A stretch of DNA of 64,000 bases, from assembly GCA_023213315.1 (NCBI GenBank), contig JAKCPI010010649.1:1-64000 (forward strand), given 5' to 3'. This document shows positions 8,609 through 19,608 of the stretch, one piece after another. Position 1 is the stretch's first letter; each line of letters begins with the position of its first letter. Source of the stretch: Euborellia annulipes (Eukaryota > Arthropoda > Insecta > Dermaptera > Anisolabididae). Under the pieces are notes generated by a model. That model was not told the origin of the DNA, ran no database searches, and saw nothing but the letters and a program-made list of their open reading frames with translations. Both the position numbers and the translations under genes were made by a program.

Positions 8609-11223
8609 GGGTGATTCTTTTTACAAACCGAACACTTTCTGACCGACATGTTTTTTGATTTGGATGAAATTTTTTTTACGGGTTCTATAACGAAAAAAAA
8701 GATAGCCATCCGAGAGGATTTTCTTTTTTCTTTAATATTTTGGGAAATATCGAGGGTCGAAAATGTGAAAATTTGATGATTTTCGGCTTAGACGCTCACT
8801 TTTAAAAATTCATAACTCTGGTTCTATTTGAGCTAGGAAAAAACTTTTTTTACCATTTTAAAGCTAAAAGAGTGAAGTTTAAGAAAAAAATTGTTGCATC
8901 AAAATTTATTAAAGATTTCACATTGTTATCAACAATTGAAATCTTTAAATCGATTTTTAACAATGGGGCCCCAACTGTATTGCATTTTTATTATAACCAT
9001 CGCATTCTACGTCGAATTTTATACCGATAACGGTTTTTTAATCGATGGAGAATCAATTAGTACTATTGAAAAAAAATCCCGCCAAGTGCTCTCATGCGGT
9101 AAAATGACGTCATATCAAAAATAAGAAAAAAAAGTCCGGGGGTATTGAACCACTCTTTCCAAAACTATATTTAGATTTAATGTAGCTTTTATGGTCAAGT
9201 AGCTATCCGTTGCACAACTAGGGCTATTTTTCGATATTTTTTGCCTAAAAAATGATGTTTTTCGAGAAAAAAACCAATTTTGGAGTTAATTACTCGGGAT
9301 TTTTTTACTTATTCTATTAGAGGTTTACTTTCTGCACCAAATGACATCCCATTTAGTCTGATCTGATTAGCCGTTCGGAATCTACAGGGGTTTAAACTTT
9401 CAAATTAGAATTTACCGCAGCACGGTAAAATAAAATGGTAGGAAAAAAATAAATGGGGAAATCTTTAGCTGAAAACTCATTCTTTCTAACCGTATATTTC
9501 CCATAATTATACCTCTTAAGACTGAAGAGTTTCAAGCCGATAAACTTTTTCGTTCATGCTCTAGGGCAAGAAAAAAAATCTTTGCCCGAAAAAGTTTATC
9601 GGCTTGAATAACTCTTCTGTCTTAAGAGGTATAATTATGGGAAATATACGGTTAGAAAGAATGAGTTTTCAGCTAAAGATTTCCCCATTTATTTTTTTCC
9701 TACCATTTTATTTTACCGTGCTGCGGTAAATTCTAATTTGAAAGTTTAAACCCCTGTAGATTCCGAACGGCTAATCAGATCAGACTAACTGGGATGTCAT
9801 TTGGTGCAGAAAGTAAACCTCTAATAGAATAAGTAAAAAAATCCCGAGTAATTAACTCCAAAATTGGTTTTTTTCTCGAAAACATCATTTTTTAGGCAAA
9901 AAATATCGAAAAATAGCCCTACTTGTGCAACGGATAGCTACTTGACCATAAAAGCTACATTAAATCTAAATATAGTTTTGGAAAGAGTGGTTCAATACCC
10001 CCGGACTTTTTTTCTTATTTTTGATATGACGTCATTTTACCGCATGAGAGCACTTGGCGGGATTTTTTTTCAATAGTACTAATTGATTCTCCATCGATTA
10101 AAAAACCGTTATCGGTATAAAATTCGACGTAGAATGCGATGGTCATAGGCGTAGCCACGGGGGGGGGATTTGGGGGTTCAAACCCCCCCCCATTGGACCC
10201 AAACCATGACTAGATATTTAAGCTCTATAATACAAAATACTTTTTCTCTCTATATATTTCATATATAGGGTAAGAGAAAGTAAATTATAATAATTTTCTC
10301 TAGCTTAAAAAAAAATTAAATAAAACGCAAAAAAATTCGAAAAAATTCAGAATTTTTCAATTGAAAAGAATTGATTTTTGTTATGCTTTATAAAAAATTA
10401 AAGCCGCTTAAAATTGATTAAATCTCGCAAATGAAAAATAATAAAAATTATTATATAAATAAATTTATTATTATTTTTTCTGAAAGCAAAAATTAAACTC
10501 TGATTTGATTTTTTTTAAGAGATCTAAGATGGGACTCTGGTCAAGAGAATCAATTTGAGGGTCTCCTAGGTATTTTAGGCCCATATACCTAAAATTAAGG
10601 ATTTATCACCTGATACAAGTTGATTGAAAAATTGTGGCACTTAATTAAGAAAGGGCGGGCCCGAGCCACCACAAGGGTTGGTCCAGGGGGGGGAGCGAAG
10701 CGAAGGTGGGGCAAGTTGCTAGTCATATTTTTCATTAGACGCCCTATACTGCCCTATTATTCGGGAGGGGGGGGGGGAGGGGAGAAATAATCCTAAACCC
10801 CCCCCCATCAAAAATTTCTGGCTACGCCTATGGCGATGGTTATAATAAAAATGCAATACAGTTGGGGCCCCATTGTTAAAAATCGATTTAAAGATTTCAA
10901 TTGTTGATAACAATGTGAAATCTTTAATAAATTTTGGTGCAACAATTTTTTTCTTAAACTTCACTCTTTTAGCTTTAAAATGGTAAAAAAAGTTTTTTCC
11001 TAGCTCAAATAGAACCAGAGTTATGAATTTTTAAAAGTGAGCGTCTAAGCAGAAAATCATCAAATTTTCACATCTTCGACCCTCGATATTTCCCAAAATA
11101 TTAAAGAAAAAGAAAATCCTCTCGGATGGCTATCTTTTTTTTCGTTATAGAACCCGTAAAAAAATTTCATCCAAATCAAAAACATGTCGGTCAGAAAGTG
11201 TTCGGTTTGTAAAAGAATCACCC
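8609..11223. mobile_element. giant near-perfect foldback element (about 2 x 940 bp arms)
   Basis: The left arm 8609-9552 and the right arm 9587-11223 (less a 697-bp insertion) are reverse complements with only scattered differences. The loop is about 34 bp (9553-9586) and holds its own small hairpin. The termini read GGGTGATTCTTT and AGAATCACCC. The flanks suggest a short duplication (ATGT) in the host TG run. The host is an HPR-A copy. Open frames in the arms are short and match nothing I know. It is either a non-autonomous inverted-repeat transposon or an inverted duplication of one. If transcribed it would form a very long hairpin RNA. Confidence 0.9.
10144..10832. mobile_element. hAT-like non-autonomous element in the foldback's right arm
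   Basis: Terminal inverted repeats CATAGGCGTAGCCA (10144-10157) and TGGCTACGCCTATG (10819-10832), followed inward by G and C runs, are flanked by an 8-bp duplication GCGATGGT (10136-10143, 10833-10840). The foldback's left arm carries the single uninterrupted target at 8996-9003, so the insertion is proven internally. Eight-bp duplications suggest the hAT superfamily. No transposase is present. An HPR-A left hairpin (about 10241-10282) lies inside it. Confidence 0.85.
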
Positions 11224-12087
11224 ATGTATGTGTGTGTGGACAGATTTTTAGCATGAAGGAGTTGAGCTAGCGGATTGAAATTTTATATTTAACTTAGGTA
11301 CCTTTGAAGAATCTCAAAATAAGCTTTTGAACAAAATCGGCCAAAAAGTACTAGTACTTTACTGATGTACTTTTTCAGTTTTTTTCGATTTTCTCAAAAT
11401 TCCCTCCAAGGATTTTTTTTAAAATTCATAAATGAACTATTTTTTAGATGCTCTTTAAAATGTATATTCTCATTTTGCCGTTGAAATCTTCTGAAGACCA
11501 CTTTACTCTTGTTCTTCATAGGAAAGATAGAAATGGTTGCCATGGTAACGGAATTTAAATGTTTTTCTTTTTATTAGATTAAAAATCAATTATTATTTAA
11601 ATTCCCATTTTTTTAAATTTATTTGTGTCTTTAATTGTTTCAAAGAAAACATATATGTCTCTCTCTCACTTGCAAACATTATCGTCTCTCTCTACCCTTT
11701 TTAAATTCCCTTTCCACCTTATCTTCGCATAGGAACAATGTTAATTTCCTATAGGGATTTGTATGTTAATTTCGATTCAAAAGGGGGTCCCCTTTGGAAC
11801 TTTTTAGGCATTTAAAATTTTTTTTCCAATTCTTATGAAATTTTGTATTTATTTACGATTCTATATTGTGTATAAAATGTCCAAATATGAGATTAAAATT
11901 TTTAAAAATAACCATAGTTTATTTGAAGCAGTCAACATTTAAAATGCAAGTTTGAAACTAAGATGCTATCGGAAACTAAATATATCTCGACACAAAAAAT
12001 CTGGTGTGACCAGCACAGTGCACAACTTTCTCTTACCGAAGGGTAAGAGAAAGTTGTGTGCTGTGCGCCAGTCACACCAGATTTTTT
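11224..12087 (+). repeat. HPR-A copy, right part
   Basis: It resumes after the foldback with the TG run and CATGAAGGAGTTGAGC, and continues through GTACTAGTACTTTACTG and GATGCTCTTTAAAATG. A segment shared with the 17120 copy follows (GATTCAAAAGGGGGTCC, 11770-11924). It ends in the best right hairpin of the window (11994-12087): AAAAAATCTGGTGTGAC pairs with GTCACACCAGATTTTTT, and the hairpin tip reads CTTACCGAAGGGTAAG. Confidence 0.88.
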
Positions 12088-12144
12088 GTGGGGTATTTGT
12101 ACTATTGTTCTGTCGGATCGTATTATTACAAATGTAACTCTTAT

Positions 12145-12250
12145 GGGCCCCTTACACGGTCAATAATAATGACATTACTTTATACACATGACTTATTAAT
12201 AGTCACTCTGTATAAAGTAATGTCATTATTATTGACCGTGTAAGGGGGCC
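12145..12250. mobile_element. palindromic MITE, GGGCCCCTTACACGG ends
   Basis: The arms GGGCCCCTTACACGGTCAA...ACTTTATACA and their complement pair over about 43 bp, leaving a small centre. The target duplication is unclear (TTA on the left, TTTA on the right), so the superfamily is undecided. Confidence 0.75.
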
Positions 12251-12359
12251 TTTAGACCTGTCACCAATATGGGTCACGCTGTAATGAAGGTATTTGAGCA
12301 TTATTTATTGGAGGATTATTATTATTATTCTATATTTATATTCATAGAGATGGCTGGTA

Positions 12360-12453
12360 CAGTGAGCGCCACAAGTGCCTGATGTGCTCGAGAGTGGAGT
12401 TTTGAGTCAATTACTCCACTCTCCAACACATCAGGCACTCATGGAGCCGACTG
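12360..12453. mobile_element. short Tc1/mariner-type MITE, CAGTGAGCGCCAC end
   Basis: The left end CAGTGAGCGCCACAAGTGCC follows TA (12358-12359). The right end GAGCCGACTG is a partial complement. The centre pairs CTGATGTG.TCGAGAGTGG with its complement. The right flank is TT rather than TA, so one duplication has mutated. It shares end sequence with the elements at 46763-47309 and 37075-37308. Confidence 0.7.
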
Positions 12454-12863
12454 TTTTAAATTTTAAAACGGTTTGGTTTTCGGGTTCCAGGGAGAGCAAC
12501 AAGAAGTAATGAATTGATTATATTATGGCACTGTAAAACCAATAAATTATACTTTTCTCCATTATATCGCCTGTGCATAAATTATAATATAATAATTTAT
12601 ATCCCAGGATCTTCCGGACATCTTGGGTTGCTCACTGGATGTTTGTAAGAAGGGGTTGAGAAGGGCCTTGTTTTAAAATTATTTTAAATTTAATATTAAT
12701 TTAATTATTATTTTCATGATATGGTCGGTAGCTTCATTATTTTTTATTTTTTTTTACAAATGTATATTGTTTTTGTTTTGTTGTTTGAACAATGAGACAA
12801 AACTAAATGTCTTCGTTTTTATTTTAAATTATATTTGTAGCGCTATCCATTAATTACCCAACA
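12454..12863. other. AT-rich spacer
   Basis: Nothing recognised apart from a short, slightly GC-richer segment at 12600-12670. Confidence 0.4.
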
Positions 12864-12909
12864 GGATAGGATACCCAACAGGATTGAACTCCTGTTGGGT
12901 ATCCTATCC
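12864..12909. repeat. perfect 20-bp palindrome
   Basis: GGATAGGATACCCAACAGGA (12864-12883) and its exact complement (12890-12909) are separated by 6 bp. It may be the core of a tiny foldback or a folded RNA. A partial direct copy of the arm start (CCCAACAGGATAGG) precedes it. Confidence 0.8.
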
Positions 12910-13014
12910 AATTTGGAAAATAAATAAACATTCAAATTACCGGTTAGTCTATGACTTATTTTTCCTTATTTTTTAGAGTTTATTAGACCTAACCAAATAG
13001 TATATACCATCTAT

Positions 13015-13170
13015 TGCAATAGCCTGGTAGTTAGGCAGCTTGCCTGTGTGAGAAATACCTTTTTCAAAGCAAACAATAGGCCGAACTGTATTATAAATTT
13101 GTTTTGGGATTGTTTGGACCTACCCACCGAGGACTGGTTTTTCTAAGCGGGTCGTTAATAAATTTATTAT
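13015..13170 (+). mobile_element. SINE-3, decayed
   Basis: The tRNA-like start AGCCTGGTAGTTAGGCAGC is followed by the SINE-3 tail signature CCACCGAGGACTGG, CTAAGCGGGTCGTTAATAAA. The B box is not recognisable. The best copy is at 46908-47200. Confidence 0.6.
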
Positions 13171-15214
13171 ATTATTTAATTTCACTTCTTGAAAGGAACC
13201 TATCCTATATTAACAAAAATGTAGATGCTCAGCCCTTTATGTTCACATAAAACAAGTGGATAATTTAATAAAAATAATTAAAAACGCTATTATTAAAAAA
13301 TTTATGCTTCACGCGATGGTGAAGGATGATCCCCTTGGGAGAATTAAAGGCTTCTTAAACAAAAGTTGCATGTAAATTACCCATGAATATATTCACTTGA
13401 TTAAACATTTTGAAAATAAAAATGAATAAAATGTGAATCAAAATATAACATGGCATTATCCTTTCTCTTAACATTTTTAGTTTAAATATAATTGATGAGA
13501 TGCTTAGCTCAAGTAATTAATATTTAAGTTTAAGTATATACTGGCATATATTATATTCTATTGTCAAAAACAAATTGTGAATTTAAGAATAGAAATTTTA
13601 GTGGGACATTTCGATTGTTTACAGAAACAATTCTCGAGCTCGAATATTTAAAATTATGTACAGTAGAGTCTTGCTATTCCAGACTTTGATAATCGGGACT
13701 ATTCTTAAATTTTTTATTAAAAAATAATCTTACTGACGTTTATCTCCCTTTAATATTGTTACATGCATCGTATTAATATTTGAAAAGAATGCTCGAGATC
13801 AAACACTAAACTTAGAAATACAAGTACCAAGGGGTAGGTGCTAAAATTAGAGTCCCGAGATAATCGCGATAAACTGTTTAAAAACAAAACAGTGCATTTA
13901 GTTGCAATTTTATCCAATAAATGAAGCAACAAAACGCTACGGAAACATAAGGTTTATTAACTAAACCAGTTTTAATAAAAAAAGGTTTACAAAACTAAAG
14001 AGCTTTTAGTACACAAAAAAGTTTACAAAAGAAAAAAAACCAGCAGTAGGGTACATACTACATTTCTAACAGAAAATCTCAAAATCCCAAAAATGGCACA
14101 TACCCCTTTGGTACTTCTTCGTTTCAATTTTAATTTTTTTTTTATTTAGTAGAGATTTGTGTTTGGGGGATATAAAAGCAATGATAGCCACTACATAGCC
14201 ATCAGTTTTACAATAAAAGAGAAAAAATAAAATATTAAATTTTGCATTATATTAAATATTACGGGTAGGCTAATCCGGCAAATTTTCCAAAATTAGAATT
14301 ATCTGTTCAAAAATAAAATGATCTTTTAATAACAAAGAATTAGGGAATTTTTTTCCTTTTCTGTTATTAGCTCTTGGTTTAATTGCCTATTTCATCTGAA
14401 ATAATGAAAGTAGACCTAAGGTTCACATCACTGTAATGGAAAATGAACGAAACCTATTTGTGTATAATCTCAATAAAGTTTTTCACTAAACACATTTCAT
14501 TATCCCATAGTTTAAAAGGGATAAAATATTAAATACATTTTCATTATTAATTTTTGTTAATTAGTTCCAAATGTTGCAAATTTGTATATTCCTTTGTTAC
14601 TGTTTCAATGCTTTTCATCATTATAATAACTGTATAGAATATTAGTAATAGTAATTTTATACAAAATTAGTAATTCTCTATTAGTGTATAGTAATAAAAA
14701 AAAAAAAAAACTTATTTAGCAGAAACCTTCTTAAAAATTAATTTTAAATCCTAAGCGAATTCAATTTCCATAATCCTTAGAATTATTTGTTATCTTCAAT
14801 CTAAGTATTTTTACTTAATATAATAGTGAATATAAACATCCATTATAATGTGCCCTAAACATAACAATATAATCATAACCCAAAACACTAACAGAGTTTT
14901 CGAAGGTCCTCAGGGCTCTTCCCGTACGTCATCTGTTTATTTCAATGGCCACCTCAAGGCTTAGTCTATACTCCCCCTCCCCTCTTCTTTTGACTAAAGT
15001 TCCTCTATGATATGAATTCATCAAATAAAAAAAAAAAGTAAAAACTACCAAACTTGTGAATATAATGGAAAATTAAATTAACCTTATACAAACATTATAA
15101 ATTAATGATAGATTGAATTCCAATTGTTTTATGTTTATTTCAATTATAGGGTAAAAACAAAGGAGTGATTACATACACCTATCATAATTAATATTATGTA
15201 TATATATGTATTTT
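13171..15214. other. 2 kb AT-rich stretch
   Basis: No exon, SINE or terminal inverted repeat is recognised. A GC-richer patch at 14895-14995 (CCCGTACGTCATCTG) is the only compositional break. Confidence 0.5.
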
Positions 15215-15861
15215 TACTTTCTCTTGCATATATATCTAATATATATAAAGAGAGAAAGTATTGGATTCATGTCAAAAATTCGATGTCGAGATTGTCGAGA
15301 TGAATATACACGGTTTGACGTTCCCTGAATCAAAAAAGTAAAAAAGTGGTTTTCGTAACATGGTCTGTCTGTCTGTGTGTGTGTGTTCAATTCAAAGCAT
15401 GAAGGAACTGAGCTAGGAGATTGAAAGTTTATATTTAAGTTAGGTACTCCCTAGAGACGTGACACGAAGCTTTTGAACAAAATTGGCCCAAGAGTACTAG
15501 TACTTTATTTATGTATTGTACTTTTTCAGTTTTTATCGATTTTCTCAAAATTCGCTCTAACGATTTTGATAAAAAATTTTTAGATGCTCTTTAAAAGGTA
15601 TATTCTCATTTTTCTTTTGAAATCTTATGAAGCCCTCTTTACTCTTCTACTCCATAGAAAGAGGAGAAATGGTTGCCATGGTAACAAAATATAAATATTT
15701 TCTCATGTTTATAAAAACTTGAATTCAAACGTGCCGTACTGTCGGAAACTAAATATATCTCGACACAAAAAAATCTGGTGTAACAAGCACAGATCACAAT
15801 TTTCGATTACCGAAGGTAAGAGAAAGTTGTGTATTGTGCGACCAGTCACCAGATTTTTTTT
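15215..15861 (+). repeat. HPR-A copy, complete
   Basis: Left hairpin TACTTTCTCTTGC with AGAGAGAAAGTA, the CATGTCAAAAATTCGATG block, GTACTAGTACTTTA, GATGCTCTTT, CTAAATATATCTCGAC, and the right hairpin AAAATCTGGTGTAAC paired with GTCACCAGATTTTTT. Both ends are present, so this is a good copy for defining boundaries. T-rich sequence flanks both ends. Confidence 0.88.
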
Positions 15862-17119
15862 CAGAAACAAATATTTTTTATTATAGGCTTTCAAGCTTTT
15901 TACATTTTTATAAACCACAGTCTGGAAATTCCAAATTTATATCTCAGAGGAAAAATCTTAATTTTTTTTTTTTTAATCCAAAAATTAACAAAATTATTCA
16001 TCAAATATTAAATAAATCACAGTGTATTTTCTCGTCACCCTGTAACAAGAAAGACTTGACTCACCAGATTTATACCTTTAATAAATAATTATATGAATAG
16101 ATTTGACAAATTTCCTAGCCTTTTTGCTATATTGTGTAAACGTTTCACTTTTGTGGTGTGTAATAAGTATACACGGTGTTGTTTTACTTGGAAATTTTTA
16201 AAATTTACATATTATTTTTTAATGAGTTGATTTTTAAATCTGCTTCCTATTTTACATTTTTTATGAGTTTTAAAAAAGAAAATCATAAACATTCGTTGCA
16301 AGGTAATAAATCTTCAAATTATAAGATTTAAATAAATTCGGTGTTTTGAGAATATTTTAATTTTACAAAGTGGATTCAGGTGGAATTGTAAGAGAGGAGG
16401 GCAGGGAGGGGGGGGGGTGTTTGCCCAGCGCTGTTGGCAAATAATAAATTTAAGCAACCAGATGAGAAATATTCGTTCATGCAATAAGTACAGCACATCT
16501 TAATTCGATTATGTTCAACATAATTTAATATTGATAATTTAAAATGAAAGATGATTAGATTGAAGAGATTCTGTTCATTTATTAAAAAGCTATAAATTTC
16601 CGAGTAACCTTTATTCTCTAAGTGGGAGGAGGGGAGAACAAATCTGAATATACTGAGCGATGATGGTTGCTAAATCAATCAACTTCCATGCAATTAACGA
16701 AAAAAAATGATTTTTTAACAACAAATTGACAGCAATTCCACTGTTCTTGAATATATTTGTAAATAATTCATTCCATATTAACTTTTTAATAGTTTAATTA
16801 TTATTCTTTATTTAAATTTTAATCTAGTAAAAAGTTAGTGACTTAATACTAATTCCCTTTATGTATTTAACATTTTATTTATAATCTTGGAAAAAGATCC
16901 GGTTTCTAATTAACAAGAAAATGTTATGAGATCGAATTTACCAAAATTTTAAAAATTATTGGTATAAATATATAAATAAAGATTATAAAAAAAACGCTTT
17001 TATTTTGACATGCATTTGATATTTAATTTAATTTAGGATTTTAAAAATCACAATATTAGTTCACGCGCTTTTTTCCCCCTCTTTTAATTTTTTTCTAAAT
17101 AAAATGTTTCTTACGTTTT
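15862..17119. other. AT-rich stretch
   Basis: A G-rich run at 16392-16418 and homopolymers. No gene or repeat is recognised. Confidence 0.5.
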
Positions 17120-17255
17120 TACTTTCTCGTACCCTATATATGAAATATATAGGAGAGAAAGTATTGCGATCATGTCAAAAATTCGATGTCGAGATTTTGA
17201 TGGATATACATGTTTTGAGGTCCCCTGAGTCCAAAAAAGTGGGTCCCGCAAATTG

Positions 17256-17296
<41 letters not shown>

Positions 17297-17897
17297 TGTG
17301 TAACGATTTTTAGCATGAAGGAATTGAGCTACGGAGGTTGAAATTTTATATTTAACTTAGGTACCTTTGAAGAATCTCAAAATAAGCTTTTGAACAAAAT
17401 CGGCCAAAAAGTACTAGTACTTTACTGATGTACTTTTTCAGTTTTTTTCGATTTTCTCAAAATTCCCTCCAAGGATTTTTTTTAAAATTCATAAATCAAC
17501 TATTTTTTAGATGCTCTTTAAAATGTATATTCTCATTTTGCCGTTGAATGAGAAGAATGGATTGAACTTAAATAATTGAAAATCGAAAAATGTTGATGTT
17601 TTTAGTTTTTTCGATTCAAAATCTAAGGAAAATAAAATAATATTTTAGATGTTAAAATGTATTTCATTGTGAAGATGTTAATTTCGATTCAAAAGGGGGT
17701 CCCCTTTGGAACTTTTTAGGCATTTAAAATTTTTTTTTCCAATTCTTATGAAATTTTGTATTTATTTACGATTCTATATTGTGTATAAAATGTCCAAATA
17801 TGAGATTAAAATTTTTAAAAATAACCATAGTTTATTTCAATTTTTACCGAAGGGTAAGGGAAATTTGGGTGCTGTGCGCGCCAGTCACACATTTTTT
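17120..17897 (+). repeat. HPR-A copy, close relative of the 8424/11224 copy
   Basis: It shares subfamily markers with the split copy at 8424/11224: TTTGAAGAATCTCAAAATAAG, CCCTCCAAGGATTTTTTTT and the GATTCAAAAGGGGGTCC block at 17683-17837. Its TG run (about 17258-17300) is uninterrupted and so shows the target site of the giant foldback. The 3' part is rearranged after 17540 and the right hairpin has lost its left arm. Confidence 0.85.
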
Positions 17898-18005
17898 AAA
17901 ATCCAAGTTAGAAACTAATGTTACTAACTGATTAACGAAAAATTCATCAATACAAATAATATTCAGTGGTTGAGTTCTAAAATATTTTTCAATGAGCTTG
18001 TTAAC

Positions 18006-18089
18006 ATTCCCTTCGGTAAGAGAAAGTTGTGCACCGTGCTGGTCACACCAGATTTTTTTACTTTCTCTTACCCTATATATGAAATACAA
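18006..18089 (+). repeat. HPR-A right hairpin abutting a left hairpin
   Basis: A half right hairpin (CCTTCGGTAAGAGAAAGTTG ... GTCACACCAGATTTTTTT) runs directly into ACTTTCTCTTACCCTATATA, the start of the left hairpin. This is a tail-to-head junction of two copies with no sequence between them, only shared T residues. Confidence 0.75.
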
Positions 18090-18235
18090 GTGGTAAAGCC
18101 CGGCTTCGGCGAGGAATTGCAAAACTTTCAAGTTTTAAATTTCCCTCTTTGACTTAATATTTTAAATTTCTCTCTCTGATTTAGGCCAAAATCTTTAAAT
18201 TTCCCTCTCTTACTTCACTTACTGTATCTCCTGGA
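18090..18235 (+). repeat. satellite-like monomers related to 30345-30895
   Basis: GGCTTCGGCGAG followed by three TTTAAATTTC(C/T)CTCT blocks matches the unit of the 117-bp tandem array at 30345-30895. It is a diverged solitary stretch of that array. Confidence 0.6.
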
Positions 18236-18308
18236 ACACACAGGGACAGGAAGTCAGTGGCTAGCTCTTTATACAGGGTGCTGCGCGGGAACTTCGTTAT
18301 TTTAATTA

Positions 18309-18481
18309 AATATTTATTAATTCATATATCCGAAAAAATAAGGGTGTGCCGCCGGGAGTCGAACCACGGGTCCTCCGATTTGTACTCAAGAGTGCCCTAC
18401 CACTGGACCACAGCAGGATCCGTGGTTCGACTCCCGGCGGCACACCCTTATTTTTTCGGATATATGAATTAATAAATATTT
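18309..18481. mobile_element. SINE-3 pair in head-to-head palindrome
   Basis: A complete tRNA-like head lies on the minus strand (GTGGTCCAGTGGTAGGGCAC, B box GGTTCGACTCC). Facing it on the plus strand is a partial head with the same B box, CCGGCGGCACACCC and the AT-rich tail. The two arms pair over about 63 bp. The downstream CGCGGCTCATATACGCG at 18497-18514 also occurs after the 46908 copy. Confidence 0.75.
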
Positions 18482-18659
18482 GATTGTATAAATTTCGCGG
18501 CTCATATACGCGATATATATAATATCTTAAATATTATATATAATTTCTTATTCATTATTTTAAACAATGATAAAATATAAAGTATTGGAGATGTCATTTT
18601 TTTTATAGTCCTAGTGGTACATTTAAGTTTTTTTTCATTGCTTTTTGAAAATGAAATCT

Positions 18660-18842
18660 TGAAGGGGGGCCACCGTTCTGGTCAAAACATTGAAAGACTT
18701 AAAATCTGAAGTTTTGAACCAATTTGGCCAGCATTTCCGTGTCAATCTTGGCAATAACATCACCAATATCCTTCTTAAGCTGATCCAAAGTTTTCGGACT
18801 TGGTGTACTCCAAGGATATGAGATATACCCATAAAAAAATTC
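18660..18842 (-). pseudogene. Tc1/mariner transposase C-terminal fragment
   Basis: The minus strand reads PSPKTLDQLKKDIGDVIAKI, then TEMLAKLVQNF, a stop, then QCFDQNGG. This has the length and spacing of the C-terminal tail of IS630/Tc1/mariner transposases (a helix, then the C-x-x-x-N-G-G motif). An in-frame stop and the absence of the catalytic region make it dead. The last part is present again in inverted orientation at about 18900-19035. Confidence 0.6.
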
Positions 18843-19092
18843 ACAGGGTGATAAATATGACTAGGGCGCTGACCACTCTAAATCATTCATCGTTTTAGTT
18901 TTCAATTTCAACTCTTTCAATGTTTTGAGCCGAACGATAGCCCCCTTCAAGATATCGTTTTTTAAAAAGCAATGAAAAAAAAAATTTAAATGTACCACTA
19001 TGTATAAAAAAAAAAATTAAAATAATCTCCAATACTTGTTGTTTTATCTTTGTTTAAAATAAGGAAGTTCCTGCGCCGCTCCCTATACATAG

Positions 19093-19608
19093 TAATTATA
19101 TAGAGAAAAAGTATTGCGATCATGTCAAAAATTCGATGTCGAGATTTTGATGGATATACATGTTTTGAGGTCCTCTGAGTCCAAAAAAGTGGGTCCTGAA
19201 AATTGGTCTGTCTGTGTGTAACGATTTTTAGCATGAAGGAATTGAGCTATCGGATTGAAATTTTATATTTAAGTTAGGTACCCTCCCAGACACTCAAAAT
19301 AAGCTTTTGAACAAAATAGGCCAAAAAGAGGTACTAGTACTTTAGTGATGTACTTTTTCAATTTTTTTTTTTTTTTTGATTTTCTCAAATCTCGCTCCAA
19401 CGATTTCAATTAAAATTCATAAATCAACTTTTTATATGCTCTTTAAAAAGGATATCAGTAAAATTTTTCTTGAAAATTATTTTGAGTACACTTTACTGAT
19501 GTATTTAAGATTTTTACTTATGAAATGCAAGTGGTCAAGTTTGGAACTAAGATGCTATGGGAAACTAAATATATCTCGATGCAAAAAATCTGGTGCGGCC
19601 AGATTTTT
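19093..19608 (+). repeat. HPR-A copy with internal deletion
   Basis: It begins at the inner arm of the left hairpin (TATAGAGAAAAAGTATTGCG) and follows the body to GTACTAGTACTTTAGTGATG. The middle is shortened, and it ends with AACTAAATATATCTCGATGC and a collapsed right hairpin (CTGGTGCGGCCAGATTT). Confidence 0.8.

Larger units (their letters stand above)
18274..19085. mobile_element. Tc1/mariner-type element with transposase remnants
   Basis: The left end CAGGGTGCTGCGCGGGAACT follows TA (18272-18273). The right end, GAAGTTCCTGCGCCGCTCCC near 19064-19083, is its complement. The interior is an inverted repeat of a transposase C-terminal region, with a SINE-3 pair inserted at 18309-18481. It is defective. 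Confidence 0.7.

Noticed and set aside
8470..8658. Recurring open frame reading SCQKFDVEI / DIHVLRSPES in several places as a possible small protein family
   Set aside because: It is the same stretch of the HPR-A repeat translated in each copy. It ends in the TG run, has no consistent start or stop, and frames in other copies are broken.
8891..10076. Open frames of 70-77 codons in the giant foldback arms as transposase
   Set aside because: They are AT-rich, differ between the two arms because of small indels, and show no catalytic or DNA-binding motif.
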